A stretch of 63,102 bases of DNA from an uncultured Clostridia bacterium (GCA_944384195.1 CALWSK010000007.1:1-63102); one strand, 5' to 3'; shown: positions 38,048-49,929, numbered from the stretch's first letter. The notes: a model not told the origin generated them from the letters alone. Numbers and translations: made by a program.

Positions 38048-39199
38048 TTATTCAAAGTGTTTTTTCATCTTATCAAAAAGATTTTCTTTCTTTGGATTTG
38101 GAGTATTTCCAGAAGTACCGGCAAATTGCATAAGAAGTTCTTTTTGAGCTTCTGTAATTTTTGTAGGTATAATAACTTTAAATTTTACTATTTGGTCGCC
38201 TCTAACTTTAGGATTTCTAACGTTAAATACGCCTCTATTCTTTAAAGTTATTACAGTTTCAGGCTGAGTACCAGCTTTTAAAGTATAGATTTCTTCTCCA
38301 TCTATAGTAGGTATTTTTATTTCATCTCCTAATGTAGCTTGTACTATAGAAATAGGTACTTCAACATATATATCATTATTTTGTCTTACAAATGTCTTGT
38401 GTGGTCTTACATTTATGGCAATAAGTAAATCACCATTTGCTCCTCCTCTTTCTCCTGGAGCGCCCATTCCAGCTTTTCTTATGCTTTGTCCTTGGTTTAT
38501 ACCTTTAGGAATATCTACAGTAATTGTTTTATTTTTTCTTACTATTCCTCTACCACGACAGACTGGACAAGGTTCTTTTATTATTTTACCTTTTCCGTGA
38601 CAAGTACGACAATCTATAACAGAAGCCATAGAACCAAAGATAGTTTTTTGTGTTATTCTTTCTTGACCAGAACCACCACAAGTAGGACAAGTATCTACAC
38701 TAGAACCAGGTTTTGCTCCGCTTCCATTACAATTGTCGCATTTGTCATCTGCTTGGAAAGAAATCTCTTTACTGCAGCCAAATACAGCTTCTTCAAAGTC
38801 AATAGTAAGGTTATATTGTAGGTCTGCTCCACGCACTGGTCCATTTCTTCTAGAAGAACCACCAAATATATCGCTAAAGCTTCCACCAAAACCACTACCA
38901 CCAAAGAAACTTTCAAAAATATCGCCCATATCCATACCAGAAAAGTTTCCACCGCCAGAAAATCCACCAGAACCATCAAAAGCAGAGTGTCCAAATTGGT
39001 CATAAGTTTGTCTTTTTTGACCATCGCTAAGAACTTCATAAGCTTCTGTAGCTTCTTTAAACTTTTCTTCTGCTTCTTTATTATTTGGATTTGCATCTGG
39101 GTGATACTTTTTAGCAAGTTTTCTATAAGCCTTTTTTATATCAGCGTCAGAAGAATTTTTGCTAACGCCTAAAACTTCATAATAATCTCTTTTTGCCAT
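38048..39199 (-). CDS. dnaJ: Chaperone protein DnaJ
   Basis: 383 residues. I chose ATG at 39199 ([11 protein letters not shown]) behind AGGTG; an ATG five codons upstream has no site. J domain with HPD (YHPDAN, about 33-35), a Gly/Phe-rich region (about 75-110), then four C-x-x-C-x-G-x-G zinc repeats ([32 protein letters not shown]). Hsp40 co-chaperone that delivers substrates to DnaK. Last gene of hrcA-grpE-dnaK-dnaJ. Confidence 0.97.
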   Translation of the reverse strand: MAKRDYYEVLGVSKNSSDADIKKAYRKLAKKYHPDANPNNKEAEEKFKEATEAYEVLSDGQKRQTYDQFGHSAFDGSGGFSGGGNFSGMDMGDIFESFFGGSGFGGSFSDIFGGSSRRNGPVRGADLQYNLTIDFEEAVFGCSKEISFQADDKCDNCNGSGAKPGSSVDTCPTCGGSGQERITQKTIFGSMASVIDCRTCHGKGKIIKEPCPVCRGRGIVRKNKTITVDIPKGINQGQSIRKAGMGAPGERGGANGDLLIAINVRPHKTFVRQNNDIYVEVPISIVQATLGDEIKIPTIDGEEIYTLKAGTQPETVITLKNRGVFNVRNPKVRGDQIVKFKVIIPTKITEAQKELLMQFAGTSGNTPNPKKENLFDKMKKHFE

Positions 39200-39260
39200 T
39201 TCTACACCTACCATTTTTTATTTATGTATGGATAAACCATATTTTTTAGCTAATTTTTTA

Positions 39261-39284
39261 CCCTCTAGCCTAAAGGATAGAGGG
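39261..39284 (-). other. Intercistronic hairpin between dnaK and dnaJ
   Basis: CCCTCTA / TAGAGGG, 7 bp, in the 104-base dnaK-dnaJ spacer, without a clear T run. Possibly an RNA stabiliser that keeps dnaK more abundant than dnaJ. Confidence 0.4.
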
Positions 39285-39303
39285 CATAAAATAGATTTAT
39301 ATA

Positions 39304-41145
<1,842 letters not shown>

Positions 41146-41157
41146 CTAAAATTTATA

Positions 41158-41724
41158 TTAATTTGCAACTTTTACCATACTAGGTCTTACTATTTTGTCT
41201 TTATGTTTATATCCTTTTTGCATAACCTCTGCTATTACATTTTCGCCAAGGTTTTCATCTTCTATATGCATAACTGCGTTGTGTATATTAGGGTCAAAGT
41301 TTTTGCCAACTCCTGGGAGTTCTTCAAGTCCCATAGCTTTAAAAGCTTCTACCATTTGATTAAATATCATCTCTACGCCTTTAAACATAGGTGTGTTTTT
41401 ATCTTCTTCTAATGTAGATAGAATAGCTCTTTCAAAATTATCAAGAACAGGCAATAATTTTTCTATAGTATCTCTAACGCCGTTTTCATACATAGATGCT
41501 TTTTCAAGATTAGTTCTTTTTCTAAAGTTGTCAAAGTCTGCTAGGCTTCTTTGCAATTTTTCAAAATAATCTTTTGAAACAAGGTTTGCTTTATCTAGCT
41601 CTTCTTTTAATTGTTCTAAATTATCGTTGTTATTTTCTTGCTTATTTTCTTTTTCGGCTTCTTCTACTGACTGCGTGTTTTCGTTTATATCTTGGTTTTC
41701 ATCTTTTAAATTTTCGTTTTCCAT
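41158..41724 (-). CDS. grpE: Nucleotide exchange factor GrpE
   Basis: 188 residues. ATG at 41724 (MENENLKDEN) follows AAAGGAG; the longer opening at 41772 would overlap hrcA by 29 bases. Acidic N-terminal tail, long helix (about 40-95), then V-L-D-N-F-E-R-A and the C-terminal beta domain ending K-I-V-R-P-S-M-V-K-V. Releases ADP from DnaK. Confidence 0.95.
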   Translation of the reverse strand: MENENLKDENQDINENTQSVEEAEKENKQENNNDNLEQLKEELDKANLVSKDYFEKLQRSLADFDNFRKRTNLEKASMYENGVRDTIEKLLPVLDNFERAILSTLEEDKNTPMFKGVEMIFNQMVEAFKAMGLEELPGVGKNFDPNIHNAVMHIEDENLGENVIAEVMQKGYKHKDKIVRPSMVKVAN

Positions 41725-41743
41725 AAAGGCTCCTTTCTCATTA

Positions 41744-42778
41744 TCACGAAGATAAGGGGTTTTTAAGAACATTGTTTATATTATCAACAATATTTTCAAG
41801 AAGACAAACGGCTTTTGCATAGTCCATACGAGTTGGGGCTATTATGCCTATTGTGCCGGTAGCTCCTGCTATTTTATATTCTGTTTTTACTATGCTACAG
41901 CCTTTAAATTCTTCTATAGAATTTTCTTTACCTATTAAGATTTGTATAGAATTTTCGCTATTTGAATTAGAGCTAAGAGCGTCTACAAGAAGATGTTTTT
42001 CTTCTAAAATTTGGAATATAGACTTAGCCTTTTCTATATCGCTAAATTCTTTAAAATCTAATATGTTATTTATTCCACTAGTGTAGAATTTTATATCTTT
42101 TTTGTCTTTATCTTCTTTAAAAATTTGTTTGAAAATCTTGTTTATTATTTGTTCTTGTTTAGAGATGATATTTTTATTAGTATTTGTCATCTTGGATATA
42201 TCTTTAATAGAATATTCTTTTAAGGCTTTATTTATTATATTTGTTATTTCCAAAAGTTCGTTAGTAGAAAATTCTTCATCAATTTTTATTATGTGATTTT
42301 CTACTGCCTTGTTTTTAGTAACAACAACTGCTATAATAGAGCATTCGTCTAATGGAACAAGCTGTATATGGCTTATTTCATCTTCTATTATTTGAGGCTT
42401 GCTTACTATTGTAGCATAGTTTGTTAGCATAGATAGAGCCTTAGCTGTCTGTTCCATAAGATAGTCCATATGGTTTATATTGTTTACTATTATATTTTCT
42501 AAAAAATTAGTTTCTTCTTTTGTCATTTCTCTATGGTGCATAAGAGAATCTACATATAGGCGATAGCCTTCATCTGAGGGGATACGCCCAGCGGATTTAT
42601 GAGGCTGAACTATAAGCCCAAGCTCTTCTAAATCGCTCATTTCGTTTCTTATAGTAGCACTGCTAACTCCAAGGTCATACTTTTTCTCTATAGTGCGTGA
42701 GCCAATAGGTTCTCCCGTTTCTATATAGTCAGTTATAATAGCTTCCAATATTTTAATTTTTCTATCATTTAAATCCAA
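41744..42778 (-). CDS. hrcA: Heat-inducible transcription repressor HrcA
   Basis: 344 residues: N-terminal winged helix (about 1-75, with S-S-A-T-I-R-N-E-M-S-D-L-E), a GAF-like middle and a dimerisation region. Represses heat-shock operons by binding CIRCE and is kept active by GroEL. Its own promoter has a perfect CIRCE, giving feedback, and htpG carries another. groESL is not in the window. Confidence 0.96.
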   Translation of the reverse strand: MDLNDRKIKILEAIITDYIETGEPIGSRTIEKKYDLGVSSATIRNEMSDLEELGLIVQPHKSAGRIPSDEGYRLYVDSLMHHREMTKEETNFLENIIVNNINHMDYLMEQTAKALSMLTNYATIVSKPQIIEDEISHIQLVPLDECSIIAVVVTKNKAVENHIIKIDEEFSTNELLEITNIINKALKEYSIKDISKMTNTNKNIISKQEQIINKIFKQIFKEDKDKKDIKFYTSGINNILDFKEFSDIEKAKSIFQILEEKHLLVDALSSNSNSENSIQILIGKENSIEEFKGCSIVKTEYKIAGATGTIGIIAPTRMDYAKAVCLLENIVDNINNVLKNPLSS

Positions 42779-42815
42779 AAAATCACTTCCTCAAGAACAA
42801 CTAGTAAAATTGTTG

Positions 42816-42842
42816 TTAGCACTCTATTTATGTGAGTGCTAA
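42816..42842 (-). promoter_or_regulatory. CIRCE operator of the hrcA-grpE-dnaK-dnaJ operon
   Basis: Perfect TTAGCACTC-N9-GAGTGCTAA, in the 5' untranslated region, 37 bases before the hrcA start. Consensus HrcA site. Confidence 0.95.
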
Positions 42843-42855
42843 TTACTATATTATT

Positions 42856-42884
42856 ACCTTATCACTATTTTTATTATTTGTCAA
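42856..42884 (-). promoter_or_regulatory. hrcA operon promoter
   Basis: On the minus strand, TTGACA (42879-42884), 17-base spacer, TAAGGT (42856-42861). The CIRCE lies just downstream, where HrcA would block initiation. Confidence 0.7.
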
Positions 42885-43002
42885 GATATTTTTTGCAAAA
42901 ATTTTAAAAATATTCTAAAATAGAAAAATATAGATTTATCCGTTATATTTAATATAAATAACTTCTTGTCCTAAATTTATTTTATAAAAGTTGATTATAT
43001 GC

Positions 43003-43036
43003 ATAAAGCTTGCAAAATTTAACTTGCAAGCTTTAT
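43003..43036 (-). terminator. Hairpin after the FAD-protein pair
   Basis: Perfect 13-bp stem ATAAAGCTTGCAA / TTGCAAGCTTTAT, loop 8, about 17 bases after the stop at 43053. No long T run follows, so efficiency is uncertain. Confidence 0.6.
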
Positions 43037-43052
43037 ATAATATTTTATTTTA

Positions 43053-44639
43053 TTAATATATATTTAATATAGCTTCGGCACATCTTATACCGTCTACTCC
43101 GGCAGATACTATACCTCCGGCGTATCCACATCCTTCGCCACAAGGATATATACCCTTATATTTTAAAGATACATAGCTTTCTTTATCTCTTAATATTCTT
43201 ATAGGAGACGAGCTTCTACTTTCAACGGCAGTTAATATAGCATTTTCATCGGCAAATCCTTTTATCTTCTTGTCCATTTCAAGTATAGCAAGGCGTAAAG
43301 AATCATATATAAAGCTTGGGAAAATATTTCTAAAATCTGCTAGCTTAACTCCAGGTTTAAATGTAGGCTTTATATCTCCTAAAGCTGTAGTAGGTCTTTC
43401 TTTTAGTATATCTCCAACAGTTTGTACTGGTGCAAAATAGTTACTGCCTCCTTCTAAAAAGGCTTTTTCTTCTAGTTCTCTTTGAAATTTAACACCGGCT
43501 AAGATATCAGAGCTTTCTAAATCTTCTGGATAAACTTCTATTAAAATAGCACTATTAGAGTTTTCACCACCACGGCTATAATAGCTCATACCATTAGTAA
43601 CTAGGCGGTTTTCTTCTGAAGAAGAATTTACTACATAGCCTCCAGGACACATACAAAAAGTATATGCTCCCTTCCTATTAGGAAGTTTTACTGCTAGTTT
43701 ATAATCGGCAGGTGGTAAGTAGCAAGCAAATTTACCATATTGAGAATTATTTATAAATTCTTGTTTATGCTCTATACGTACTCCTACAGAAAAAGGTTTT
43801 CTTTCTATATTAAAATCTTTTTCTACAATTAATTTAAAAGTATCTCTAGCACTATGGCCTATAGCTAAAACTAGATAGTCGGTTTCTATATTTATTTCTT
43901 TATTTGTATTTAGATTTTTAGCCATTACAGATTTTACTTTGTTATCTATTATTTCGATATCTGTCATCATATGCTCAAATAAAACAGTTCCTCCAAGAGC
44001 TATAATTTCTTTTCTTATATTTTTAACCATATCTATAAGTTTGTCTGTTCCTATATGTGGCTTTGCCTTATATAATATATCTTCTGGAGCACCTGCTTTT
44101 ACAAATTCTTCTAGTAATACACGGCATCTAAAGTCTTTTATGCCGGTTGTAAGTTTTCCATCGGAAAAAGTTCCCGCACCACCTTCACCAAATTGTACAT
44201 TAGAATTTATATTTAGCTTGCCTTGTTCCCAAAATATATCTATATCTTTTTTACGCTCATCTACGTTTTTGCCTCTTTCTAATATTATAGGTTTTAGTCC
44301 GGCTCTTGCAAGAATTAGTCCCGCCATAAGTCCACTAGGTCCAAAACCTACTATTACAGGACTTTTTTTATAGTTTTTCTTTTTTATTTCATATGTAAAA
44401 TGTTCAACTTTTGATATATCTTTAAATTTTAGATATTTATTTTCATTAGATATATCAAATTCTAAGGCTAAAACATAAAAGCCACCTTTTTTTTCTCGTG
44501 CATCTATAGATTTTTTGTTTATCTTAAGATTTTTTATATCTTGAGGTCTAACTTTTAATGTTTTTGCTACTATTTTTTCTAATTCTTCTTTTTTTATTTC
44601 CTTTTCTAAGGGATATTTTATATTTGAAAGTTTTAACAT
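43053..44639 (-). CDS. FAD-dependent oxidoreductase (COG2509 type)
   Basis: 528 residues. A basic N-terminal region (about 1-95) precedes a dinucleotide fold with V-G-F-G-P-S-G-L-M-A-G (about 98-108) and E-R-G at the end of the second strand. Later motifs include G-E-G-G-A-G-T-F-S-D-G-K-L and the C-terminal Y-P-x-G-E-G-x-G-Y-A-G-G. Conserved across Clostridia and Bacteroidetes, substrate unknown. 6 bases downstream of the next flavoprotein gene, so an operon. Confidence 0.85.
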   Translation of the reverse strand: MLKLSNIKYPLEKEIKKEELEKIVAKTLKVRPQDIKNLKINKKSIDAREKKGGFYVLALEFDISNENKYLKFKDISKVEHFTYEIKKKNYKKSPVIVGFGPSGLMAGLILARAGLKPIILERGKNVDERKKDIDIFWEQGKLNINSNVQFGEGGAGTFSDGKLTTGIKDFRCRVLLEEFVKAGAPEDILYKAKPHIGTDKLIDMVKNIRKEIIALGGTVLFEHMMTDIEIIDNKVKSVMAKNLNTNKEINIETDYLVLAIGHSARDTFKLIVEKDFNIERKPFSVGVRIEHKQEFINNSQYGKFACYLPPADYKLAVKLPNRKGAYTFCMCPGGYVVNSSSEENRLVTNGMSYYSRGGENSNSAILIEVYPEDLESSDILAGVKFQRELEEKAFLEGGSNYFAPVQTVGDILKERPTTALGDIKPTFKPGVKLADFRNIFPSFIYDSLRLAILEMDKKIKGFADENAILTAVESRSSSPIRILRDKESYVSLKYKGIYPCGEGCGYAGGIVSAGVDGIRCAEAILNIY

Positions 44640-44645
44640 TTTATT

Positions 44646-45905
44646 TTAGATATTTTCCTTTCTATTATTTTGCATAGATTTTATACAAGATTTTGTAGCA
44701 ACATAAGAAGAGCTCCAAGCCCATTGTAAGTTGTATCCTCCGCAATCTCCAACAACATCAAGTATTTCTCCTGCGCAGTATAGGCCAGATACTAGCTTAG
44801 ATTCTAAAGTTTTTTCATTAAACTCATATGTAGATAAACCACCGGAGGTTACTTGTGAATTATTAAATCCATTAGTATCTATTATGTTAAGAGTATAAGC
44901 TTTTATTTGACTTGCCATTTTTTCTATATGTTCTTTTGTCAAATCTTTTACATTAAATGAAAGTTTTTCTATACCACTATTTTTAGCTATGATATTACCA
45001 AGACGTTTATTTAATAGTCCATTAAAATAGTTTTCCATATTTGTATAAGACAATATTTCTTTTCTTTCTTTTAATATTTTTATAATATGTTTTTTAGAAA
45101 AGTTAGGCATAAAGTCTATTTTTGCTATTAGGTTATTATATCTTGCAAAGAGAGTTGAAAGTTGGAATACGCAAGGACCAGATATGCCATATTCTGTAAA
45201 GAGTATTTCTCCAAACTCTTCCTTTAAAAATTTATCTCCAGAATACATCTTTAAATTACCGGTTATTTTTATTCCTTTAAGAGCTTTTACTTTTTGAGGG
45301 TCTGTTTTTAATTGTACTAGGGAAGGTATAAGTTTTGTACAGCTATGACCAAGAGCTTTTAATATTTTTATTCCTTTTCCGTCCGAACCAAGTTTTGGGC
45401 TAGAAAGTCCACCAGTTGCAAAGATTACCTTATCTGCAATTACTGTTTTGCCATCAATAGATTTTATATAAAATTTATTACCATTTTTTTTAAGCTCTTT
45501 AACATCAAATTCAGTTTTTATTTCTATATTATCGCAAGAATCTATCTTTAATCTTAAAGCATCTAAAATACTAGAAGCTTGTTCGCTATATGGATATACC
45601 TTGCCATTTTCTAAAACTAAATGTAAAACACCAAGTTTATAAAAAAAGTCTATAGCGTCTTTTGAAGAAAACTGCTCTAAAAAGTATTTAGAAAATCCTT
45701 CTTGTTCTCCATAATAATTTTTATAGCTTGCATTCATATTAGTAAAGTTACATCTTCCATTTCCAGTAGCTAAAATTTTTTTCCCAACTCTGTCCATTTT
45801 CTCAAGTACTATTATATTTATATCTTTTGCTATATCTTGTGCAAATATGCTAGAGCTGAGCCCAACAGCTCCTCCACCAACTATAGCAAGTGTTTTCTTT
45901 TTCAT
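44646..45905 (-). CDS. NAD(P)/FAD-dependent oxidoreductase, BaiN/HI0933 family
   Basis: 419 residues. ATG at 45905 (MKKKTLAIVGGGAVGLSS) follows GAGGTG. Dinucleotide-binding G-G-G-A-V-G at the start, G-N-G-R-C-N-F-T-N near 55 and a C-terminal G-D-C-G-G-Y-N-L-Q-W-A block, all typical of HI0933-like flavoproteins. BaiN of Clostridium scindens acts on bile acid intermediates, but most family members have no known substrate and no bai genes occur here. Confidence 0.85.
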   Translation of the reverse strand: MKKKTLAIVGGGAVGLSSSIFAQDIAKDINIIVLEKMDRVGKKILATGNGRCNFTNMNASYKNYYGEQEGFSKYFLEQFSSKDAIDFFYKLGVLHLVLENGKVYPYSEQASSILDALRLKIDSCDNIEIKTEFDVKELKKNGNKFYIKSIDGKTVIADKVIFATGGLSSPKLGSDGKGIKILKALGHSCTKLIPSLVQLKTDPQKVKALKGIKITGNLKMYSGDKFLKEEFGEILFTEYGISGPCVFQLSTLFARYNNLIAKIDFMPNFSKKHIIKILKERKEILSYTNMENYFNGLLNKRLGNIIAKNSGIEKLSFNVKDLTKEHIEKMASQIKAYTLNIIDTNGFNNSQVTSGGLSTYEFNEKTLESKLVSGLYCAGEILDVVGDCGGYNLQWAWSSSYVATKSCIKSMQNNRKENI

Positions 45906-45963
45906 TTTATCACCTCTTATCAAAACTTATATTTTTTAATATTTATAGTAAAAATATAATATT

Positions 45964-46065
45964 TTATAAAATTTCATTTTTAATTATCTTAATATCTTCT
46001 ATATATTTTGAAGGAATATATTCAGTTAGATATGCATTATTTTTGGATTTAAAAAATTCATATCC
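45964..46065 (-). pseudogene. Remnant resembling the C terminus of RNA 2'-phosphotransferase (KptA/Tpt1)
   Basis: In the 387-base gap between the flavoprotein gene and fruR, the minus strand reads about 33 codons to a TAA at 45964. They begin G-Y-E-F-F-K-S-K-N-N and continue A-Y-L-T-E-Y-I-P-S-K-Y-I. This fits the KptA ending (G-x-x-F-x-x-S-x-N-x-V-W-L-T-x-x-V-P-x-x-Y). A TAA sits directly before the GYE codons, and no upstream kptA sequence or start is recognisable. I read it as a decayed gene end; chance similarity is possible. Confidence 0.45.
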
Positions 46066-46244
46066 TTAATTAGCAAATTTGAGATTAAAAAATTAAATTC
46101 ATTTAACATTTTTTATCAAAACCTATAATAACATAAATAATCTATAGTTTACAATATTTTTATATAATAGTTATTAAAACTTAAGCTTAAAACTTTATAA
46201 AATAGTGTAGTTTGCTAAAATTGATTAAATTTGAAATAAAATGA

Positions 46245-46273
46245 TTGATTTTGACTGAATTTTGATTTATTAT
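46245..46273 (+). promoter_or_regulatory. fru operon promoter
   Basis: TTGATT (46245-46250), 17-base spacer, TATTAT (46268-46273), 19 bases before the fruR ATG. Several TTGATT/TTTGA direct repeats between about 46220 and 46265 overlap it and could be sites for the DeoR-type regulator. Confidence 0.6.
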
Positions 46274-46292
46274 ATAAAAAAGAGGTGAATAA

Positions 46293-47045
46293 ATGATTGC
46301 TAATGAAAGATATTTAAAAATTTTACAATTACTGCAAAATAAACAATCTATCACTATAAATGAAATAACTAAGCTTTTAAATATATCAGAATCTACTGTA
46401 AGGAGAGATTTAAATAAGCTTGATAAACAAAAAAAGCTTATAAAAGTCCACGGTGGAGCTATAGCTAATAAAGATTTTTATATAAAAGGAGAGCAAAGCC
46501 TAGAAGATAAACGTCTTATAAACCTTGATGAAAAAAATCTTATAGCTAAAAAAGCCTCTAGCTTTATTGCTCCTAAGGATTTTGTATATATAGATGCTGG
46601 TAGTACAACTCATCAAATGGTAGAGTTTATAAAAGAAAAATCGGCTACATATCTTACTAATAGTATAGATATAGCTACAGCTCTTTTAGAGAGAGGGTTT
46701 AATGTACTTATACTTGGGGGAAAAATAAAAAAGAATACAAAGGCGATTATAGGAAGTTTTGCAAGAGAGTATATAAATGCTTGTAATTTTAATATAGGTT
46801 TTTTTGGAACTAATGGTCTTTCTGTTAATAATGGATATACAACTCCAGATATAGAAGAAGCAGATGTAAAAAAAATAGCTCTTAGAAAATGTAATAAAGC
46901 ATATATTCTTTGCGATAACTCAAAGCTTGATTTAGTTTCTTCTATAACATTTGCAGATATAAAAGATGCTACTATAATAACAAATCAAAGCAAATCACCG
47001 GCTATTAATAAATTAAAACAACATACTAAAATATTGGAGGTATAA
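46293..47045 (+). CDS. fruR: DeoR-family regulator of the fructose operon
   Basis: 250 residues. N-terminal HTH_8-type domain (about 1-60, ISESTVRRDLNKL) and a C-terminal DeoR sensor domain with Y-I-D-A-G-S-T-T near 100. First gene of fruR-fruK-fruA. In Firmicutes this regulator responds to fructose-1-phosphate. GAGGTG upstream. Confidence 0.9.
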   Translation: MIANERYLKILQLLQNKQSITINEITKLLNISESTVRRDLNKLDKQKKLIKVHGGAIANKDFYIKGEQSLEDKRLINLDEKNLIAKKASSFIAPKDFVYIDAGSTTHQMVEFIKEKSATYLTNSIDIATALLERGFNVLILGGKIKKNTKAIIGSFAREYINACNFNIGFFGTNGLSVNNGYTTPDIEEADVKKIALRKCNKAYILCDNSKLDLVSSITFADIKDATIITNQSKSPAINKLKQHTKILEV

Positions 47046-47048
47046 AAA

Positions 47049-47948
47049 TTGATATATACAGTTACTTTTAATCCGGCTTTAGATTATATTCTTAATATAG
47101 ATGATATAAGCTTTGGCAAAACAAATAGAACAAATAATGAAGAAATTTTTGTAGGAGGTAAGGGGATAAATGTATCTATAGTTTTAAATAACTTAGATCA
47201 AAAAAGTATTTGCCTTGGATTTTGTGGAGGATTTGTAGGTAAAGAAATAGAAAGAAGGCTTACGGATTGTGGAATAGAATGTGAGTTTATTTCTTTAGAA
47301 GAAAACAGCCGAATAAATGTAAAAATAAAATCTAAAGAAGAAACAGAGATAAATGCACAAGGTCCTTATATACCTAAAGAAGCTATAGATGCTCTTTTTT
47401 CTAAGCTAGATAATCTAAAAGATGGAGATATATTAGTTCTTGCAGGGTCCATTCCAAATACACTACCGTCTGATATATATGAAAAAATACAAGAGCACCT
47501 ACAAAATAAAAATATAGAAATAGTTATAGATGCAACTAAAGAGCTTCTTTTAAATTCTTTAAAGTATTCACCATTTTTAATAAAACCAAATAAAGATGAA
47601 TTATCAGAAATATTTAATGTAGAGATAAAAACAGACGAAGATTTAGAGTTATATGCTAAAAAGCTACAAGATAAAGGAGCAAAAAATGTGCTTGTATCTT
47701 TAGGTGGAGATGGTGCATTTTTATTAGATGAAAATAAAAATACTTATAGACTTTTAGCTCCAAAAGGAAAACTTATAAATTCTGTAGGGGCTGGTGATTC
47801 TATGGTAGCTGGATTTATTTATGGCTATTCTAAATTTAAAGATTATGAAAAGGCTTTTAGATATTCTGTAGCTACTGGTAGTGCTTCTGCTTTTTCTAGT
47901 TGGTTAGCAGATAAAAATACTATAGAAGAAATATTTAAAAATTTATAA
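47049..47948 (+). CDS. fruK: 1-phosphofructokinase
   Basis: 299 residues, TTG start after GGAGGT, 3 bases past fruR. PfkB family: N-terminal T-F-N-P-A-L-D-Y, G-G-K-G-I-N-V-S, and the C-terminal S-V-G-A-G-D-S-M-V-A-G-F ATP/substrate motif with the catalytic Asp. Phosphorylates fructose-1-P made by FruA to fructose-1,6-bisphosphate. Confidence 0.94.
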   Translation: MIYTVTFNPALDYILNIDDISFGKTNRTNNEEIFVGGKGINVSIVLNNLDQKSICLGFCGGFVGKEIERRLTDCGIECEFISLEENSRINVKIKSKEETEINAQGPYIPKEAIDALFSKLDNLKDGDILVLAGSIPNTLPSDIYEKIQEHLQNKNIEIVIDATKELLLNSLKYSPFLIKPNKDELSEIFNVEIKTDEDLELYAKKLQDKGAKNVLVSLGGDGAFLLDENKNTYRLLAPKGKLINSVGAGDSMVAGFIYGYSKFKDYEKAFRYSVATGSASAFSSWLADKNTIEEIFKNL

Positions 47949-47962
47949 AGGAGGGGTTTATA

Positions 47963-49837
47963 ATGAAAATAACAAGCTTAATAAACAAAGCTTCTATTAA
48001 TCTTAATGCACAAGCTATAAATAAACAAGATGCTATAGAAAAACTTGTAGAGCTTATGTATAAAGGTGGAAATGTAAAAGATAAGCAAGGCTATAAAGAG
48101 GCTATACTTCAAAGAGAGCAAAGTTCTACAACAGGTATAGGAGATGGTATAGCTATACCACACGCTAAAACTTCTGCTATAGCTAGTCCTGGAGTTGCTA
48201 TTATGGTTGTAAAAGATGGAGTAGACTATGAGGCATTAGATGGACAAAATACTAATTTATTTTTTATGATAGGTGCTCCGGACAATGGGCAAGATACTCA
48301 TCTTGAAGTTTTGAGTAAACTTTCTACTCTTATAATGAGTCCAGGATTTAAAGATAGCATAATAAATGCTAAATCAGAAGATGAAGTTTTAAATATTATA
48401 GATATGGCAGAAAGTGAAAAATTTGACGTAAAAGAAGAAACAAATACAAAAGATGAGATCTATGATGTTCTTTGTGTTACTGCTTGTCCAACTGGTATAG
48501 CTCATACATTTATGGCTGCGGAAGCTTTAGAAAATAAGGCGAAAGAAAAAGGCATAAAAGTTAAGGTAGAAACTAATGGTTCATCAGGAGCTAAAAATGT
48601 ATTAACTAAAGAAGAAATAGCTAATGCTAAATGTATAATAGTAGCGGCGGATAAACAAGTAGAAATGAATAGATTTGACGGTAAAAAGGTGCTTCAAGTA
48701 CGCGTTGCAGAAGGGATAAAAAATCCGGCCGGTTTATTAGATAAAGCTATAAATGGAGATGCCCCTATTTTTAACGCATCTAGCCATAATGTAGAAGAAA
48801 GTTCTAGCCAAAATGAGAGCATAGGCAGAAAAATATATAAAGACTTAATGAACGGTGTATCACATATGCTACCTTTTGTTATAGGTGGGGGTATACTTAT
48901 AGCTCTTGCTTTCTTATTTGATAATTTTGAAATAGACCCTAGCAATTTTGGTTCTAATACTCCTTTTGCGGCTTTTCTTAAAAGAACTGGAGATGCGGCA
49001 TTTTCATTTATGCTTCCGGTGCTTGCCGGCTATATAGCTATGAGTATAGCAGATAGGCCAGCTCTTGTTGTAGGTTTTGTAGGTGGATATCTTGCAAATC
49101 TTGGAGGTTCTGGGTTTTTAGGAGCTTTATTTGCCGGTTTTGTAGCAGGATATCTTATATTAGGACTTAAAAAAGTATTATCTATACTTCCTATGGCATT
49201 AGATGGTATAAGAACTATCCTTTTATATCCAGTACTTGGCATTTTGCTTATGTCAGTTATTATAACATTTGTTATAAATCCTCCGGTAGCTTGGTTTAAT
49301 GCTTGGCTTTCTGCTCTTCTTACTAATATGGGAGATAGTAGCAAAGTATTGCTTGGAGCAGTGCTTGGATTTATGATGGCAGTAGATTTTGGAGGACCTA
49401 TAAACAAGGCGGCTTATGTATTTGGTACTGCACAAATAGCAGAAGGAAACTTTCATATTATGGCTCCAGTTATGATAGGTGGTATGGTTCCACCACTTGC
49501 TATAGCTATAGCAACATTTATTTTTAAAAATAAATTTACTAAAAAAGAAAGAGAATCTGGAATAAGCAATTTTGTTATGGGATTATCTTTCATTACTGAA
49601 GGAGCTATACCTTTTGCCGCTTCTGACCCACTTAGAGTTATTCCAGCTTGTGCTATAGGAGCAGGTGTTGCAGGTGCGTTATCTATGTTATTTAACTGTA
49701 CTCTTAGAGCTCCACACGGTGGAATATTTGTATTTCCAGTAGTTGGAAATCCTCTTATGTATCTTGTAGCTCTTATAGTAGGTTCTTTAGTAGGTGCAAT
49801 TTTACTTGGTATATTTAAAAAACCAGTTAAAGAATAA
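47963..49837 (+). CDS. fruA: PTS fructose transporter, fused EIIA-EIIB-EIIC
   Basis: 624 residues in the order EIIA (about 1-150, phospho-His67 in I-P-H-A-K), EIIB (about 168-265, phospho-Cys175 in C-P-T-G-I-A-H-T) and EIIC (about 290-620, nine or so membrane helices). Imports fructose with phosphorylation to fructose-1-P. GGAGGGG upstream; last gene of the operon. HPr and EI are not in the window. Confidence 0.95.
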   Translation: MKITSLINKASINLNAQAINKQDAIEKLVELMYKGGNVKDKQGYKEAILQREQSSTTGIGDGIAIPHAKTSAIASPGVAIMVVKDGVDYEALDGQNTNLFFMIGAPDNGQDTHLEVLSKLSTLIMSPGFKDSIINAKSEDEVLNIIDMAESEKFDVKEETNTKDEIYDVLCVTACPTGIAHTFMAAEALENKAKEKGIKVKVETNGSSGAKNVLTKEEIANAKCIIVAADKQVEMNRFDGKKVLQVRVAEGIKNPAGLLDKAINGDAPIFNASSHNVEESSSQNESIGRKIYKDLMNGVSHMLPFVIGGGILIALAFLFDNFEIDPSNFGSNTPFAAFLKRTGDAAFSFMLPVLAGYIAMSIADRPALVVGFVGGYLANLGGSGFLGALFAGFVAGYLILGLKKVLSILPMALDGIRTILLYPVLGILLMSVIITFVINPPVAWFNAWLSALLTNMGDSSKVLLGAVLGFMMAVDFGGPINKAAYVFGTAQIAEGNFHIMAPVMIGGMVPPLAIAIATFIFKNKFTKKERESGISNFVMGLSFITEGAIPFAASDPLRVIPACAIGAGVAGALSMLFNCTLRAPHGGIFVFPVVGNPLMYLVALIVGSLVGAILLGIFKKPVKE

Positions 49838-49853
49838 TTTTAAATAACAATTT

Positions 49854-49876
49854 TTGGGGAGTGTTTTCTCCCCAAG
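49854..49876 (+). terminator. fru operon terminator
   Basis: TTGGGGAG / CTCCCCAA, 8-bp GC-rich stem with a 6-base loop, 16 bases after the fruA stop. The 3' T run is short. Confidence 0.6.
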
Positions 49877-49929
49877 TATTATATTAATATATTTATTTTA
49901 GATGTAGTCTTCATAAGGGGGCTACTTTT

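Noticed and set aside
44646..45905. Bile acid pathway suggested by the BaiN-like protein
   Set aside because: The family is broad and no other bai gene is present.
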